Assembly: GCA_030704615.1 (NCBI GenBank)
Contig: CM060732.1
Span: forward strand, 56,031,053 to 56,095,052
Direction: 5' to 3'
Source: Takakia lepidozioides
Taxonomy: Eukaryota > Streptophyta > Takakiopsida > Takakiales > Takakiaceae
DNA length: 64,000 bases
The notes beneath the pieces were generated by a model, which was not told the origin of the DNA, searched no databases, and saw only the letters and a list, made by a program, of their open reading frames with translations. Positions 27,933 through 41,165 of this stretch are shown here, one piece after another. A program made the position numbers and the translations under genes. Within the stretch, counting starts at the first letter, position 1. Each line of letters opens with the position of its first letter.

Positions 27933-30900
27933 TCAAACTGCAACTGCACCCCGCCATGAGGAAAGGGGCGGGCTAGTATTGAACTGCCATGTGCTCCTCA
28001 TCAGAGGACCTGCATACCGGTCACCTGCAACCTCATCAATTGGCACAGCCGCTTCAATCTCTTCTATATCCTTCTCCGTAAGTGAGACTTTCAGAGCTTC
28101 AATGTTGGACACCAAATTGGCCTTCTTGGTTGTCCCTGGGATGGGTACCGCATCAGCCCCCTTGTGATGAACCCAGGCAAGAGCCAATTGATTTAATGTA
28201 CACTTTTTCTTCTCAGCAATCTCAGTGACTCGATCCCGCATTGCTACATTTTTGGCCAGATTTTCTCCCGGTGTCATCCTTGGATAAGACTGCAGAGAGA
28301 GATTTGCATGAGAATAAACCCTGCAACCTCAAATGAGCTTTGAATGTTCATCACCAAGATCTAACAGTCTCAGGCAAACCTACGATCTTCATCAACTGAG
28401 GTACATATTAGTTAAGTTGTACCAGACTCCATGCGGGTTCAGCCACAGGCATGGCAGAGTGAGAGCGCCAAGGAGGATGAGAAAAGATACTCTGACATTC
28501 TACCTTTCTGTACAATTGACCACTCCCTGTCAACATTGATGATGGAATGCCCATGAAGGTCTCAAGGCCTTAAGCAATACTGTCCCTCATGAGGCAAGAT
28601 GTGGAGGTTGGACCCCACCAATCATCTATAGAAACCATCTCAAATTACCATAACGCTGGCAAGAGAAACAAACAAAAAGAGAAATTATATAACCTCCACA
28701 GGAGGCCTGCCAAGGTTCCGTGGGACAAAAAACCATTCAGAACTATCAAGCACCACCTCAAGACCGTGCCTTTGGCAGGCAGACTGCCAAGCACTTGGAG
28801 GTGAGACTTCGGCTAAAGACTGGGAGTTTCTGAACAGGCAACAGTATCTGTCTCAGATCTTGAATTAGGCAGGCTTATTCCTCAGAAAGGAAAGGAACTA
28901 GCCTCGGCAGATGTTTCACCTCACCACCCCATCCCAATCGGCACGGTGTGAGAACCAAATTGAAGGTGCCAATGCCCTCGTAAGGAATGCAGTGACCTTC
29001 TCAGGGAGGCAGAAAGAAAACATGAGAGAGGAAACAAAAAACCCCCAGAGCCAGAGATGAAAACTATTGTTCGAGTAGTTGTCTAAGGAAAGAAAGAAAA
29101 TATTACATCCACAGGAGGGAGCAGAGGGAGGGAAAAGGCTGGGGGCAATGGGTGAGGGCATAAGGGGTGATTCTCCCTATTGACATTTTCTCCCGAAAAC
29201 ACATGATCTTCTTTCTATCCCTCTTCCCTTTCACCCACCTGCTTACATTAACGTAGAAAGGTAATAACATACAGTCTCTCTAGTCTCTTTACCCTGGGAC
29301 TGAGGTTTACAGGGGCATTTAGGTGATCCCTCAGTCCTCTGTAATTCAGCAAATCCTGTGAATAAGGCCACAGGTCATTTGTCCGAGGCATTCAGTTTTC
29401 TTTACTCTAGAGCAGCATTCCTCTGTGACCTTACTGATTGTACTGTCAATGACCTCCAGATCAAGAAACCACTTTCAAAAACACCAAAAGATGCAATGCA
29501 GGTAGGATTCCAGGCACTTTTAAGACAGAGAAAGTAAAAGGGAAACCTGCCGACGATCACCCTGAGCAGCCTCCTCAGGCTTAAAACCAGCCAAGAAACC
29601 TCGACCAAGAGGGCTGTAGGGGACAATCCCTATCCCCAACTCTCTGCACACACAAATTATCCCCTTCAACACCAGCTCACTTCCCCTTCAGCGTCGTTTA
29701 CAATGCATGAGAGCTAGCATGTGAATGCTACTTCCATGTTGTCAATCAGCTGCCAAACTCCTCAAGTGGAATTCTAGTTTAAACAGACAACCCAGTTGCA
29801 AGTCTAACGTGTGGACATTGTCATATGTGCTCCACCCAGCAGCAGGAAGACCAACAGCCCACTACATTTGGTACCATGACTCGAGGTCTAGGAAGAATAT
29901 TAGGTCAGAAGATAGGAAGTCACCATTACAAGTGCCACCTTTGAAGAGGGGCAACAGCTCAGAATGTCCATGAGACGTGACATCATCTTCCTTTATTTCT
30001 TCTGCAGCTGGTTGAGATTGACACAGTGACTTGCGACTGCATTTATCATATGCCTCTCTAGACGATCTTGATAGGAGTTAAGTGTTTCCCACTCCACCAT
30101 CATAACGTATAAGTAGTGAACTTATGCAACTCTCAACACAGCTTGGTACCCTATTCTGGAGGATATCAGGTCAAACGTGACCCAGAATTCATACCTGCAA
30201 GTAGGAATGATATCCTCTTCCACATCACGCGACCAGAGAGACCACTCAATCTGGACGGCAGTGATAGGGTGCACAGCATGAGCGCGCCGAATGTCAGAGG
30301 CACATGCCTCCGACAATCCCAAATACTTCACCTTGCCCTCCTCCACCAGCTTCTTCATAGCGCCTACCTGGACACAGAGCCCGCATAGGAGATGGCTTTA
30401 TATTTGCATTTTCTCCCAAGTTTCTCTATGGGTTCATGTTCTCTTGTGCAGTTCAATTTCTCCCATGGGGCTTCTACCCCGCAATCTTGTTTTATGATGA
30501 CAGCGGTTGCTTAAGCCACATAGGATGGACAAGAGGAGACAGATGCGTACTGTGATTTCAATAGGAACTTTGGGATCCACGCGATGCTGGTAGTAGAGAT
30601 CAATGTAATCTACATCCAACCTCTTCAAGCTCGCTTCGCAAGCTTCACGCACGTACTCTGGGTCCCCTCGAATTGCGACAGTCCAGGCTCCTTCCACAAT
30701 ACGTAGAATTCCGAATTTGGTAGCCAATTGCACTTTGTCCCGAATGCCTTTGATCGCCTGCAGTAAACCCATTCCCTGTGCCTGAGTCCCGGGCCTCTAT
30801 GGTCTGAAAAATCATGTGTCATTTTACCAAATCAGAGCAGCTGCGTGAGGTGAAAGAGGAGAAGGTGGAGGAGAAAGATAGGGATATGGAGATCTTAAAT

Positions 30901-31147
30901 CAAAGAATTCGTGTAAAACCATCACCTTTCCAATAAGAACCTCGTTGGTATGAGGCCCATACGCATCAGAAGTGTCAAAGAAAGTTACCCCGGCCTCCAC
31001 AGAAAACTTAATGAGCTCAATCATCTCGTCCTCAGGCTTGGGAATTCCATAGGCCATGGACATGCCCATGCAGCCCAAGCCCAAGACCGATACTTCCAGA
31101 CCCTGAGAACCCAACTTTACTTGCGGGATGGTGGGGAGAGACGCCAT
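27933..31147 (-). CDS. Aldo-keto reductase B, five exons
   Basis: Minus-strand exons: 31147-30926, 30757-30551, 30367-30195, 29643-29547 and 28289-27933; 351 residues, all GT-AG and in phase. Catalytic residues are kept ([25 protein letters not shown]) and so is [13 protein letters not shown]. It differs from C and D by a one-codon deletion in exon 2 ([12 protein letters not shown]) and one extra codon in exon 5 (RMTPGENL). The DTSDAYG variant keeps Asp and Tyr. Intron 4 represents the empty site for the LINE insertion found in AKR C. Substrate unknown. Confidence 0.9.
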
Positions 31148-31370
31148 AACTGATCAACCTCCGAGCTTGATCTTCCAACCAGTGGTGCCCAAATTTGTAA
31201 CTCACAGAGTTGAGCTGCGTAGACAGAGATCACCCTCACAATCCTTGAGCTGAAAACTGTGCCCAATGTGCCCACGGACAGACAGTCGCTCCTCTACGTG
31301 CCTACCTACTTGTGTGCTCTTGGCTTCTGATCGTTAGAGAGATGAGACTGACTGCAACTGCAGAAACTAA

Positions 31371-31377
31371 ATATATA
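31371..31377 (-). promoter_or_regulatory. TATA box of AKR B
   Basis: Minus-strand TATATAT about 225 bp before the start codon, followed by TTTAGTTTCTGCAGTTGCAG, a sequence nearly matched downstream of the TATA of AKR D. Confidence 0.5.
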
Positions 31378-33390
31378 GCCTCTCTGGGAACGGAGAAACT
31401 TTTTTTTTTTAAAGTACAGTGGACGAGAGCCAAATCCCGGTGATCAGGGGATATGTTTTACTTCCTTTCCACGGCATGCAAAGTGGCAGCAGTACGTTCA
31501 GTGGGACTCTCTCAGGAAGTTGCACAGGGAAGTTCCAAGCTACAATGTCACATTCATCGTTCTTTGGTACGTGTGCATGCCTTCACTCTTGAGTTATACT
31601 CTGGGGCCACGAGTAAGTACTTAGAGCTCTTCATATTTTGTAGGATCCTTGCACATTATATCTGCAATGTAGCTCTAAGTAACATCTTCACCCCTACAGG
31701 ACGAGCTAAAATCCAGCACTTTTGGACAAAACAGCTATATACTATGTACCCTGCATTTTCTAGCTCTATCTTCCTACCCCATACATCCACATGGATGAAC
31801 CGTACAATGTCATCCCGTGACAAAATTTCAGGAGATTTGACAGTTGCAAATGGGAAACAAATGGCCCAAATTGAGAACAATTCAAAAATCCCATGACAAA
31901 TTTGCTTTGACAATTGCTTTTGCTTTTTGGCATTTTGCAAAGTTTTGTAGAGTGATTGGCCTCCACATTCTGGATTTGGGGCATATACCATTTGCGCCTA
32001 AATGCCCACAAAAACTAATTTGACTGCAGATTCCTATGGCCATTGTATGCACCACTCCACAGCAAAGGTGACTGCCTAAAATTTTTTTGATTCAGAGGAA
32101 ATTTCGCAGGTGGATGGGGATTATTCTTGGTTTTCCGGCCATCTGCAATGCAGGCATTCTGGTGCCGGAACGGTGCCGTCCCCCACAATAAGGGCCAACT
32201 TGATCGACAAACATGTGTTATTTTTCACGGCCTTCCCATATCGGCCAGCGCAATAATACCTGGGAATATGGGCGCCAGCAAACCCACTTCCCACTTTGTT
32301 TGAAACCCAAAAGTGACACACCTAAATAGTTCCTCCATGCTCAATTGGGCATGTTACCCAAACTTTGCTGGGACAACTTGCACACGGAAGTGTACCCTAA
32401 GGGTGGGTTTCTTAAAGTTATGTTGCCTCTCACCCGTAACTTTGCATCCAGAAAATCCTTGGAGAATCGGAGCCTGAATGCCAGAGTCCAACTACAGTGA
32501 CCCCCACACAATCCAAATAAAAAAGGGTGTCATATTTTGCTGCAAGCTTTTGCATGCTTGGATTGGAGACCACTGACTGAAGTGATGGTCTCCAAATTTT
32601 GGTGGTCGTACTAAGCCACCAGATGCGGTTTGTTGGACATATTGCTGCGGAAGAGGGATGGAAGTGACTATAGGCCAAGTCTACCATGTGCTTGGGGGTG
32701 GTTGCAGCAACTCTAGAGAGTGGCTCTAAAAGTTCAGTTTTGAGAGGATCTCCTCAATTTGGTCTTCTCGAAAAAAATATTTGGTCCTCTTTTCTCCTTT
32801 CGTGGACCAATTGATTCCGGCTTGCAGCTTAAGTTGCTCTTGCGGGATTTGAAAATCCTCCAGGTTTCTCCTGGCTTCCATACAGGATTGATAAGTGTCG
32901 TCATCACACCTAGCGGGATTCGATTCTATTCTTACGAACCATCAGGCATTTCATAAGAGCCTTGATTTTACGTTTTTTGTTGGTTGTCAGTTCCTTACTC
33001 ATGGTCTGACTGGCCAGACAAACCGCTTTCAGTTTTGCGCCTCGGATTTGTGTATTGGATTAAGATTCCCAGAACCTGCCTGAGCCCAAGTGTCCGAAAG
33101 TCCCCGTTTGAGGGAAGGGATTTTAAGGAGGCTGCCGTTGAGCTTGTACAAGCCTCTGCCCCTTATTTGTACCTGTGGGATGGCTATCAAAGCCTTGAGA
33201 GATACGTTCAAATAAATAGAGATAGATATAGATAGAGAGGCCAAGACCACTTTCCCTTTACCAAAAAAAACAGAAAAAAAAAACAATCGCATGCTGCTGT
33301 CGACGAGGAGGATAGATAGTGGAGACGCCTGCGTTTGTGAGGCGGGCGAAACTAGCGATTGAGATGCTAGCGGTTTAGAGGATTGGAAGC
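31378..33390. other. Upstream region of AKR B, duplicated in part
   Basis: 31380-31690 is the inverse of 47450-47700 (upstream of AKR D). 31500-31640 and 32470-32560 resemble 39960-40340 and 40610-40685 upstream of AKR C. A GATA-type simple repeat lies at 33215-33237. No credible gene. Confidence 0.55.
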
Positions 33391-33414
33391 ACTTGTGTAC
33401 AGCTGCTAGATCCA

Positions 33415-34077
33415 TGGCCCACAGAAATTTGCTTGGTGCAGTGATGACCCGTGTTACAGTTTATGCTAGAAAGCCTGGGTTGAAGGGAGTCATAGCGGAT
33501 GGCTTGAGACGCGAGAATGGACACACATCTGAAATTCACAGGGCCCAGGTGAGCACTCGATCAGAAGTGGTGACCTTCTCATGTCCTTACTAAAACTATA
33601 ACAGGCAAGTGTGCAGGTCCTTAAGCTTGGCTATCTCCTCTTGCTATGTTCTCCTGGGCATATTTGTGATGCTTTTCCGTTTACTGTTTTTTTCCAAGGC
33701 AGATATGGAGCACGCCCAAGAAGTTAAAAGGTTCGAGGGCTGTCGCCTATCCGGGTCAAAAGATGGAGGTTGCTCCTCTATTTGTCAAGGTAATTGTACC
33801 ATTTTCCATCTGTTCATGTTAGCTCGGGTCTAGTATCACGCTGGAGTCTACGGCCAATGGTATCTCAGCAAGTGCTTTGTCTCGCTTTTTTGGGTGGATG
33901 TTGTATATGTGATGTCAGGCTCAGAAGATGGTGGGATGTTGCAAACTATATTGTTCAACAACCGTTCCGCCTGCATTGCAGGACGATATAATACAAGAGG
34001 TTCCGCGTGCATTGGAGGACGAGATGATACAAGACTGCCATTGCAAGTGCAGAAACAATATCATTCTTGGATTTGGT
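33415..34077 (+). other. Possible spliced gene fragment of unknown family
   Basis: An ATG at 33415 opens a frame with TRVTVYARKPGLKGVIADGL and RRENGHTSEIHRAQ, ending at a good donor (CCCAG|GTGAGC, about 33548). A second open block (33700-33790) with ADMEHAQEVKRFEG ends at CAAG|GTAATT. A third purine-rich block (33975-34077) contains a repeated GAT(A/G)ATACAAGA motif. I do not recognise a family and the joins are not certain, so this may be a captured or decayed gene piece. Confidence 0.25.
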
Positions 34078-34577
34078 GAGCAGGGTAACTGCCAAGCACG
34101 GGTTGGTGTTTGAGTGTAGGGCCAAGTAAAATGGTTTGGGTCGCCCTCTCCTAGCCATAATATGGCAATTGCAGCCCTACTTCACCAGTTGTTCTCGGTG
34201 GCAGAGAGTGAAGGGCCAAAACACGATATTTTGTTCGACGCCTCAGTCCGCTACGAGACGAGCCAATATCAGCATCCATTGCAAAGCAGATTGTGCTGCT
34301 GCTGGTGTCCAACACTATTGGCTTGGTTGCTCCATCAAAGGCTGGATAGAGTGCTCAACCCTATCAGATACAGGGGCATATGAAATGGTGAGGACTGTCC
34401 ATAGGACCGATGGACAAGTTACTCTGGCGCCATTCACTAAGCCTATTGACCTCCATTGACCTCCAGAAAGTCTTTAGGGGCTACTAATGAGGGGTGGGCC
34501 ATTCAAAGCTATCATAGTTTGGAAAGCTTTGACAATGTTGGTTCTACTACTAAACATTAAACATTTCACTTTCCTTC

Positions 34578-34825
34578 AGGCCCGAAGTAGCTCAGTTGGA
34601 TAGTGCACCAAGTGCTATCCAGATGATTCTGGGGCCAAAGGGCCAAATCCTGCTACATTGTTGGGTGGTGGTATGTTCTTCTTCCCCTTCCCTTGGGGAG
34701 TGTCCCATCGGCATGCCTTCGCAACGAGGTTATTCTGAGGTTATTTTCTCCTCTCACTATAATTAAGGGGCCTGATTTGTGAGCTGTCGCTCCCAATTGT
34801 TTCCCTTGAAAAAAAAGAAAAAAGA
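34578..34825 (+). mobile_element. tRNA-derived SINE
   Basis: The head reads GAAGTAGCTCAGTTGGATAG (A-box TAGCTCAGTTGG) and, about 45 bp on, GGGCCAAATCCTGC (B-box-like), so it derives from a tRNA gene. A body of about 150 bp follows and ends in GAAAAAAAAGAAAAAAGA (34807-34824). Length, internal Pol III promoter and A-rich tail fit a plant SINE. The acceptor stem is not paired, so it is not a working tRNA. Target duplication not clear. It lies just beyond the duplicated 3' flank of AKR C. Confidence 0.65.
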
Positions 34826-35287
34826 GGCCAAGGAAAGAGATACCCATCTTGGACTTGGCTTAGTACTTATTGCACTTGTGCGTGGAATATGGATTCCATG
34901 ATCATGTGACACTAGCAAGCCAAAAGACCACATACAATAATTTGTGCAGAGATGCTCATCCAGAACATACATGATCCCATGATTGTCTGAACAAGAAATC
35001 TAAAGTCCACCACCCTTTACATTCAAATCTTTAAAGTTGCCGGATGGCTTTCCCATGTTTGATTCTTAGCTCAAGTATCTAGGTACATAGTTATGGAACT
35101 GCACCGGAAATTGTCAGGCAAGCATTATTTAGTCATCTGACTGTTAGGCTATCAGCTGAGATCTGCCACAAGCAAGTACAGCTTTCCAGCATGCGTGCTT
35201 CGAAAACGTGAGATTTGGTCCCAGATCGACCACCACATTGCAAGCTGTCGTTGCACATGTATTGAATTCCGAATTTTGTATATGCTT

Positions 35288-38200
35288 TCAAACTGCAACT
35301 GCACCTTGCCATGAGGAAAGGGGTGGGCTGGAAGTGAACTGCCATGTGCTCTTCATCAGAGGACCTGCATACCGGTCACCTGCAATCTCATCAATTGGCA
35401 CAGCCGCTTCAATCTCTTCTATTTCCTTCTCCGTAAGTGAGACTTTCAGAGCTTCAATGTTGGACACCAAATTGGCCTTCTTGGTTGTCCCTGGGATGGG
35501 TACCACATCAGCTCCCTTGTGCTGAACCCAGGCAAGAGCCAATTGATTTAATGTACACTTTTTCTTCTCAGCAATCTCAGTAACTCGATCCCGCATTGCT
35601 ACATTCTTGGCCAGATTTTCTCCTGTCATCCTTGGAAAAGACTGCAGAGAGAGATTTGCATGAGAATAAAGCCTGCAACCTCAAATGAGCTTTGCATGTG
35701 GCGCATCACCAAGATCTAACAGTCTCGGCAAACCTATCAACTGAGGTACACATTAGATAACTTGTACTAGACTCCATGCGGGTTCAGCCACAGGCATGGA
35801 AGAGTGAGAGGGCCAAGGAGGATGAGAAAAGAGCAGAACAGGTACCAACTTTTCTGACAGCTCTCCACAGTACTCTGACATTCTACCCTTCTGTACAATT
35901 GACAATTACCTGTCACAATTGATGATGAATGCCCATGAAGGTCTCAAGGCCTCAAGCAATACTGAACCTCATGAGGCAAGATGTGGAGGTTGGACCCCAC
36001 CAATTGTCTATAGATTGTACTCATAAGACGTTGTTTGCCGTAGCCTTGTGGCCATTGACCCCGCGCCCAGTTTGAGCGGGAACAAAAGGGACAGAACCTA
36101 CCTCTGTCAGGGGCTGACGTTGGTAGTAAGACTTACCTCCATATAAAGAATTAATCCGGGTTTTCCAGATATCCTCTAGAAATCCCTTCACACAAGCATC
36201 AATCTGCTGTGTGTGATTTGCCCAAAAACTAGGCCTCAGGAGGGCCTGGGCTTTTGGCTCAGCCTGGAGACTTTCAAAGTTGGTAAACAGGGGTACAGGC
36301 ACAATTCCCTTAATAGATTTGAAGAGAGCGTCTCTTTGGTGAGAGAACCCCGGACAGTGTATCAGAAAATGAATACTGTCTTCAGATTGCCCACACAACG
36401 GGCAATTGCACTCTCCCTTTCCTCTCTGCTTCTGTTTGCTGTTCAAAGGTAGGCTTCCTGCCCTGAGTTTAAATTTCAGTCTAGTGCCGAGAGTGGGTAG
36501 ACCCTTGAGGTCATCCAAGATGTCCTCCCCCATGTCACAGACTGGAAACAAGTTCAGGGAAGTTTTCTGCCTAACTTCATTTTCATCAGACAATCTCATG
36601 GCAACAGACATGGCTGAGGACACTACAGCCTCTAAGTCAGATTTATCCAGCAGGGTCAAGACTTGCGGATCCAGGTCCAGGTCCTTGAGGATCTCTTCTA
36701 CTCTCTTCTGCCAGGACTTAGCCTGTTTGACAGGGCGGTCCTGTTTCCAAGATATAGAGTCGATTAATTTAGGATATCTGGTGTTGGTCCTATGTTGCAG
36801 CTGACCCCACCATCTGACCTTGAATTCATCTCGTCGGGAGTTTAAGGACGGAATGCCAAACTCACCCCGAACAGCCACATTGGCTGTTTTGGAGCATGCT
36901 GACATACACTCCTTAAGCACCCCCACTTGAATGGATTCTAGAGACTTAGCCTGGTTGGAGTTATCAACCCATATAGCAGATCCGTACTCCAAGGCAGGTC
37001 TAATAACGCGACAAAGCATGGTTTTCTTAACCTCAGAGTTGACCCCTCTGCAGTGGAAAAATTGTCTATAGAAACCCACCTCAAATTACCATAACGCTGG
37101 CAAGAGAAACAAACAGAGAGAAATTATGTAACCACAGGAGGCCCGCTCAGGTTCCATGGGACAAAGTGGGGTGACAAAAAACCATTCAGAAAATATCAAG
37201 CACCACCTCAGTGCCTTTGGCAGACAGACAGCCAGGCACTTCGAGGTGAGAGCTTCTGCCAAAGACTGGGAGTCTCCGAACAGGCAACAGTAACTGCCTC
37301 AAATCTTGAATTAGGCAGGATTATTCCTCAGAAACGAAAGGATCTAGCCTCGGAGATGTTTCACCTCACCACCCCGTCCTAATCTGCACGGTGTGAGAAC
37401 GAAATTGAAGGTGCCGAGGCCCTCGTAAGGAATGCAGTGACCTTCTCAGGGAGGCAGAAAGAAACTATTATATCCAGAGGAGGGAGCAGAGGGAGGGAAA
37501 AGGCTGGGGACAATGGGTGGAGGGCGAAAGGGGTGATTCTCATTATCGACATTTTCTCCTGAAAGCACTTAATGCCAATATTCACTACCAAGTTAGAGAG
37601 AAAAAGAGTCTCCCAGCTTGAATGCCTCCAACTGACCGGGAAAGAAGGTGCGGTGACTTGTCTTATATCCCACTTCCCTTTTACCCACCTGCTTATATCA
37701 CCGTAAAAAGCTAATGACACTCTTTAGTTTCCTTACCCTGGGACTGAGGCTTGCAGGGGCATTTAGGTGATCCCTAAGTCCTCTTTGATTCAGCAAGTTC
37801 TGTGAATAAGGGCTGAGGTCATCTGTCCGAGGCATTCCGTTTTCTTACTCGAGCAGCATTCCTCTGTGAGCTTATACTGCTTGTACTGTCAATGACCTCC
37901 GGGAGCCAGAAACCACTTCCAAAACCACCAAAAGATGACATGCATCATGCAGGTAGGATTCCAGGCACTCTCAAGAGAGAAAGTAAAAGGGAGACCTGCC
38001 GACGGTCACCCTGACCAGCCTCCTCAGGCTTAAAACCAGCCAAGAAGCCTCGACCAAGAGGGCTGTAGGGGACAATCCCTATCCCCAACTCTCTGCACAC
38101 ACAAATCATCCCCTTCAACACCAGCTCACCTCTCCTTCAGATCATACATTGGTGTCTTTTAAAATGCACAAGAGCTAGCATGTGAATGCTACTTCAAATG

Positions 38201-39705
38201 TTGTCAATCCGCTGCCAAACTCCTTACAGTGGAATTCTGGTTTCGACAGACAACCCAGTTGTTAGTCTAATGTGGACAATGTCCTATGTGCTCCACCCAG
38301 CAGCAGGAAGACCAAGAGCCCACCATGTCTGGTACCTCAATTCACTGCCCAGGAAAAATATTAGGTCAGAAGATGGGAAGTCACCATTACAAGTGCCACT
38401 TTTGAAGAGGGGCAACAGCTCAGAATGTCCATCAGACATGACATCTTAATCTTTCGAGATTCATTTTCTTCTGCAGCTGGATAACATTGACCAATGAATT
38501 GCCACTGGATTTATCATATGCCTCTCTAGAGGATCACCACAAGAGTTAAGTGTTTCCCACTCTACCATCATTATGTATAAATAGTAAACTATGCAACTCT
38601 CAACACAGCTTGGTACCCCATTCTTGAGAACATGAGGTCACATGTCACCCAGAATTCATACCTGCATGTAGGAATGATGTCCTCTTCCACATCACGAGAC
38701 CAGAGAGACCACTCAATCTGGACGGCAGTGATAGGGTGCACAGCATGAGCGCGCCGAATGTCAGAGGCACATGCCTCCGACAATCCCAAATACTTTACCT
38801 TCCCCTCCTCCACCAGCTTCTTCATAGCGCCTACCTGAACACAGAGCCAGCATAGGATGCCAGAGATGGCTTTATGTCTGAAATTTCTCCCAAGTTTCTG
38901 TAGGGGTTCATGTTCTCTTGTAGTTCTACTTTCTCCCATGGGCCCTGTCGAACCGCCGGCCGTATTCAACTCCTTCCTTATTAGAGCGTGATGTCGATGC
39001 CGATCCTCAAATCAACACTAAATCTACCCCGGAATCTTATTTCAATAATCACAGCGGTTGCCTAAGCCACATAGGTTGGACAAGAGGAGACAGATGCGTA
39101 CAGTGATTTCAATAGGAACGTTGGGATCCACGCGATGCTGGTAGTAGAGATCAATGTAATCTACATCCAACCTCTTCAAGCTCGCTTCGCAAGCTTCACG
39201 CACGTACTCTGGGTCCCCTCGAACTGTGACAGTGAAGGCTCCGTCCACAATACTTACAATATTTGCGAATTTGGTAGCCAATTGCACTTTGTCCCGAATG
39301 CCTTTGATCGCCTGCAGTAAACCCACATCCCTGTGCCCATTTGAATGCCGGGCCTCTATGATCTGGAAATCATGTTTCAGTTTACCAAATCAGAGCAGCT
39401 GCATGAGGTGAAAGAGGAGAAAGTGGAGGAGAGAGCTAGTGATATAAAGACCTTGAAGTAAGGAATTCGTGTAAAACCATCACCTTTCCAACAAGAACCT
39501 CGTTGGTATGAGGCCCATACATATCAGCAGTGTCAAGGAAAGTTACCCCACCCTCCACAGAAAACCTAATGAGCTCAATCATCTCCTCCTCAGGCTTGGG
39601 AATTCCATAGGCCGTGGACATGCCCATGCAGCCCAAGCCCAAGGCCGATACGTCCAGACCCTGAGAACCCAGCTTCACTTGCGGAATGGTGGGGAGAGAC
39701 GCCAT
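35288..39705 (-). CDS. Aldo-keto reductase C, five exons, LINE in intron 4
   Basis: Minus-strand exons: 39705-39484, 39311-39102, 38834-38662, 38092-37996 and 35641-35288; 351 residues, GT-AG and in phase throughout. It keeps [38 protein letters not shown] and [13 protein letters not shown]. The protein is very close to D. Intron 4 holds a 1.05-kb LINE, which leaves the exons untouched; whether it harms splicing is unknown. NADPH-dependent carbonyl reduction in the cytosol is inferred from the family. Confidence 0.9.
36014..37060 (-). mobile_element. Young 5'-truncated LINE insertion (family 2) in intron 4 of AKR C
   Basis: The element is bounded by an exact 11-bp duplication ATTGTCTATAG (36003-36013 and 37061-37071). 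AKR B has the empty site at 28619-28639. The minus strand keeps one open frame to TGA near 36021: [34 protein letters not shown], a CPLCGQ...HFLIHC knuckle, [13 protein letters not shown]. The 3' end (ATGAGTACAAT) has no poly-A. The open frame and exact duplication suggest a recent insertion. Confidence 0.93.
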
Positions 39706-39871
39706 AATTGATCAACTTCAAATGGGTCACAGAGTTGAGCTGCCTAGACAGAGATCACCCCCGCAATCCTTGAGCTGAAACCGTGCCCAACGTGCCCACG
39801 GACAGACAAGCGCTCCTCTACGCCAATGCAAAGTTGCTCGAGATGAGACTGACTACCATTGCACAAACTAG

Positions 39872-39878
39872 ATTTATA
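39872..39878 (-). promoter_or_regulatory. TATA box of AKR C
   Basis: Minus-strand TATAAAT about 170 bp before the start codon, followed by CTAGTTTGTGCA, aligned with the AKR B and D promoters. Confidence 0.5.
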
Positions 39879-40000
39879 GCCTCATCCGGGGACGGAGAAA
39901 CTATATAACAACATTGGGAGCCAAATCCCTCTGATCATGGGATATTTTGTACTTCCTCCACACGGCATGCAAAGTCGCAGTACGTTCAGTGGGACTCTAT

Positions 40001-40112
40001 GAGTAGTTTACTATAGCTTCTGTTTCGTCGCTGGTTGAGTAGCTTACTATAGCTTTTGTTTTTTTCTCTAGCTCAGTAGCTTACTATAGCTTTTTGTTTT
40101 CTTCTCTTGTTT
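40001..40112. repeat. 36-bp tandem repeat, three copies
   Basis: Copies of (G/C)AGTAG(T/C)TTACTATAGCTT start at about 40001, 40037 and 40074, each followed by a T-rich stretch. They lie upstream of AKR C. Confidence 0.85.
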
Positions 40113-41165
40113 CTTGTTCCTCCCCCCCTTTTTTGGAACTTCACATCATATGCACGTACATGTTGTAAATAAAGTCTTACAGGTTTCATCATCTGCAGAA
40201 GGAAGTTCTCAGCAACAATGCTATAAGTTAGTCAAGCGCCCATGCAAAATTGCATTTTGGGCCTTGAGATGATTCGTCATTCTTTGATTAGTGTGGCATG
40301 TATCTCTCTTGAGTACAGTCTTGGGCTACCAGTAGATCCTCCGAATTCTTGAAGTTTTCTCAGCATCTTATTACAAGGGGAAAATAAGGGCCAACTTCCA
40401 TGTCCTTCCTCATCAGGATGTATTTTTTTCCCCCTTGCCACCTAGATTCTGTTGCCTTTCACCAATAACTTTTGCATCTTGGGGCTTGTAAGGGTTTAAT
40501 TTTTTCCCTTCAAATAATTCCAAATAAAGTTGTCAGGACCACTATCCCCTTTTCCAAGAAAAAAAAAAAAAACTCTGCATCTTGGAAATGATGTTGACAA
40601 TTTGGAGAAGAGAATGCCAAAGTCCAACTAGAGTGACCCCACACATAAAAAGAGTGTCATATTTTGCTGCAAGCTTTTGTATGCTTTAAGGGCCACTTTC
40701 CATGTGGACCCGTTTACCGTGATGTGGTCCTTCCATGTGCATGCACACCCCTACAAAAAATAACCACTCCTGTGCAACACGCAACCCTCACCTCGAATGT
40801 GAGGTGTTGGCTGGCCAGGCCCGTTCGAATTTCTCCCTTGAAAATGGGAAAAGAGAGGATGAATTGAAGAAGGGCTGATTGGTTGGTATGGGAACTCATA
40901 GGGCATGTGCTTACTCACTATTGGTATTACATTCATTTGAAGGCTCATGGTCTCAAACGAAACAAGAAACAAGAGAAGTTCATATCCGGTTTTGTTATTA
41001 CTGCTCGCGAAATCCCGCAATGCAATGTAGTACTTCCTACAAAAAAACAGGCCAGCCAGCATTTGTACCAATATCTTCCTCTGGACCCTATGCCATCAAC
41101 CCTATATCTGTCAATAATGGTTAGCCATAAATTTACTGATATTATTGCACTTGTGGCTGGTGAAG
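40113..41165. other. Non-coding flank upstream of AKR C
   Basis: Contains segments shared with the AKR B upstream region (40190-40340, 40610-40685). No gene seen. Confidence 0.5.

Noticed and set aside
34578-34652. Functional tRNA gene
   Set aside because: A- and B-like boxes are present, but acceptor and anticodon stems do not pair and a SINE body with an A-rich tail follows.
36406-36804. 132-codon plus-strand frame in AKR C intron 4
   Set aside because: It is antisense to the LINE ORF2 tail, and the same shadow appears at 18899-19267.
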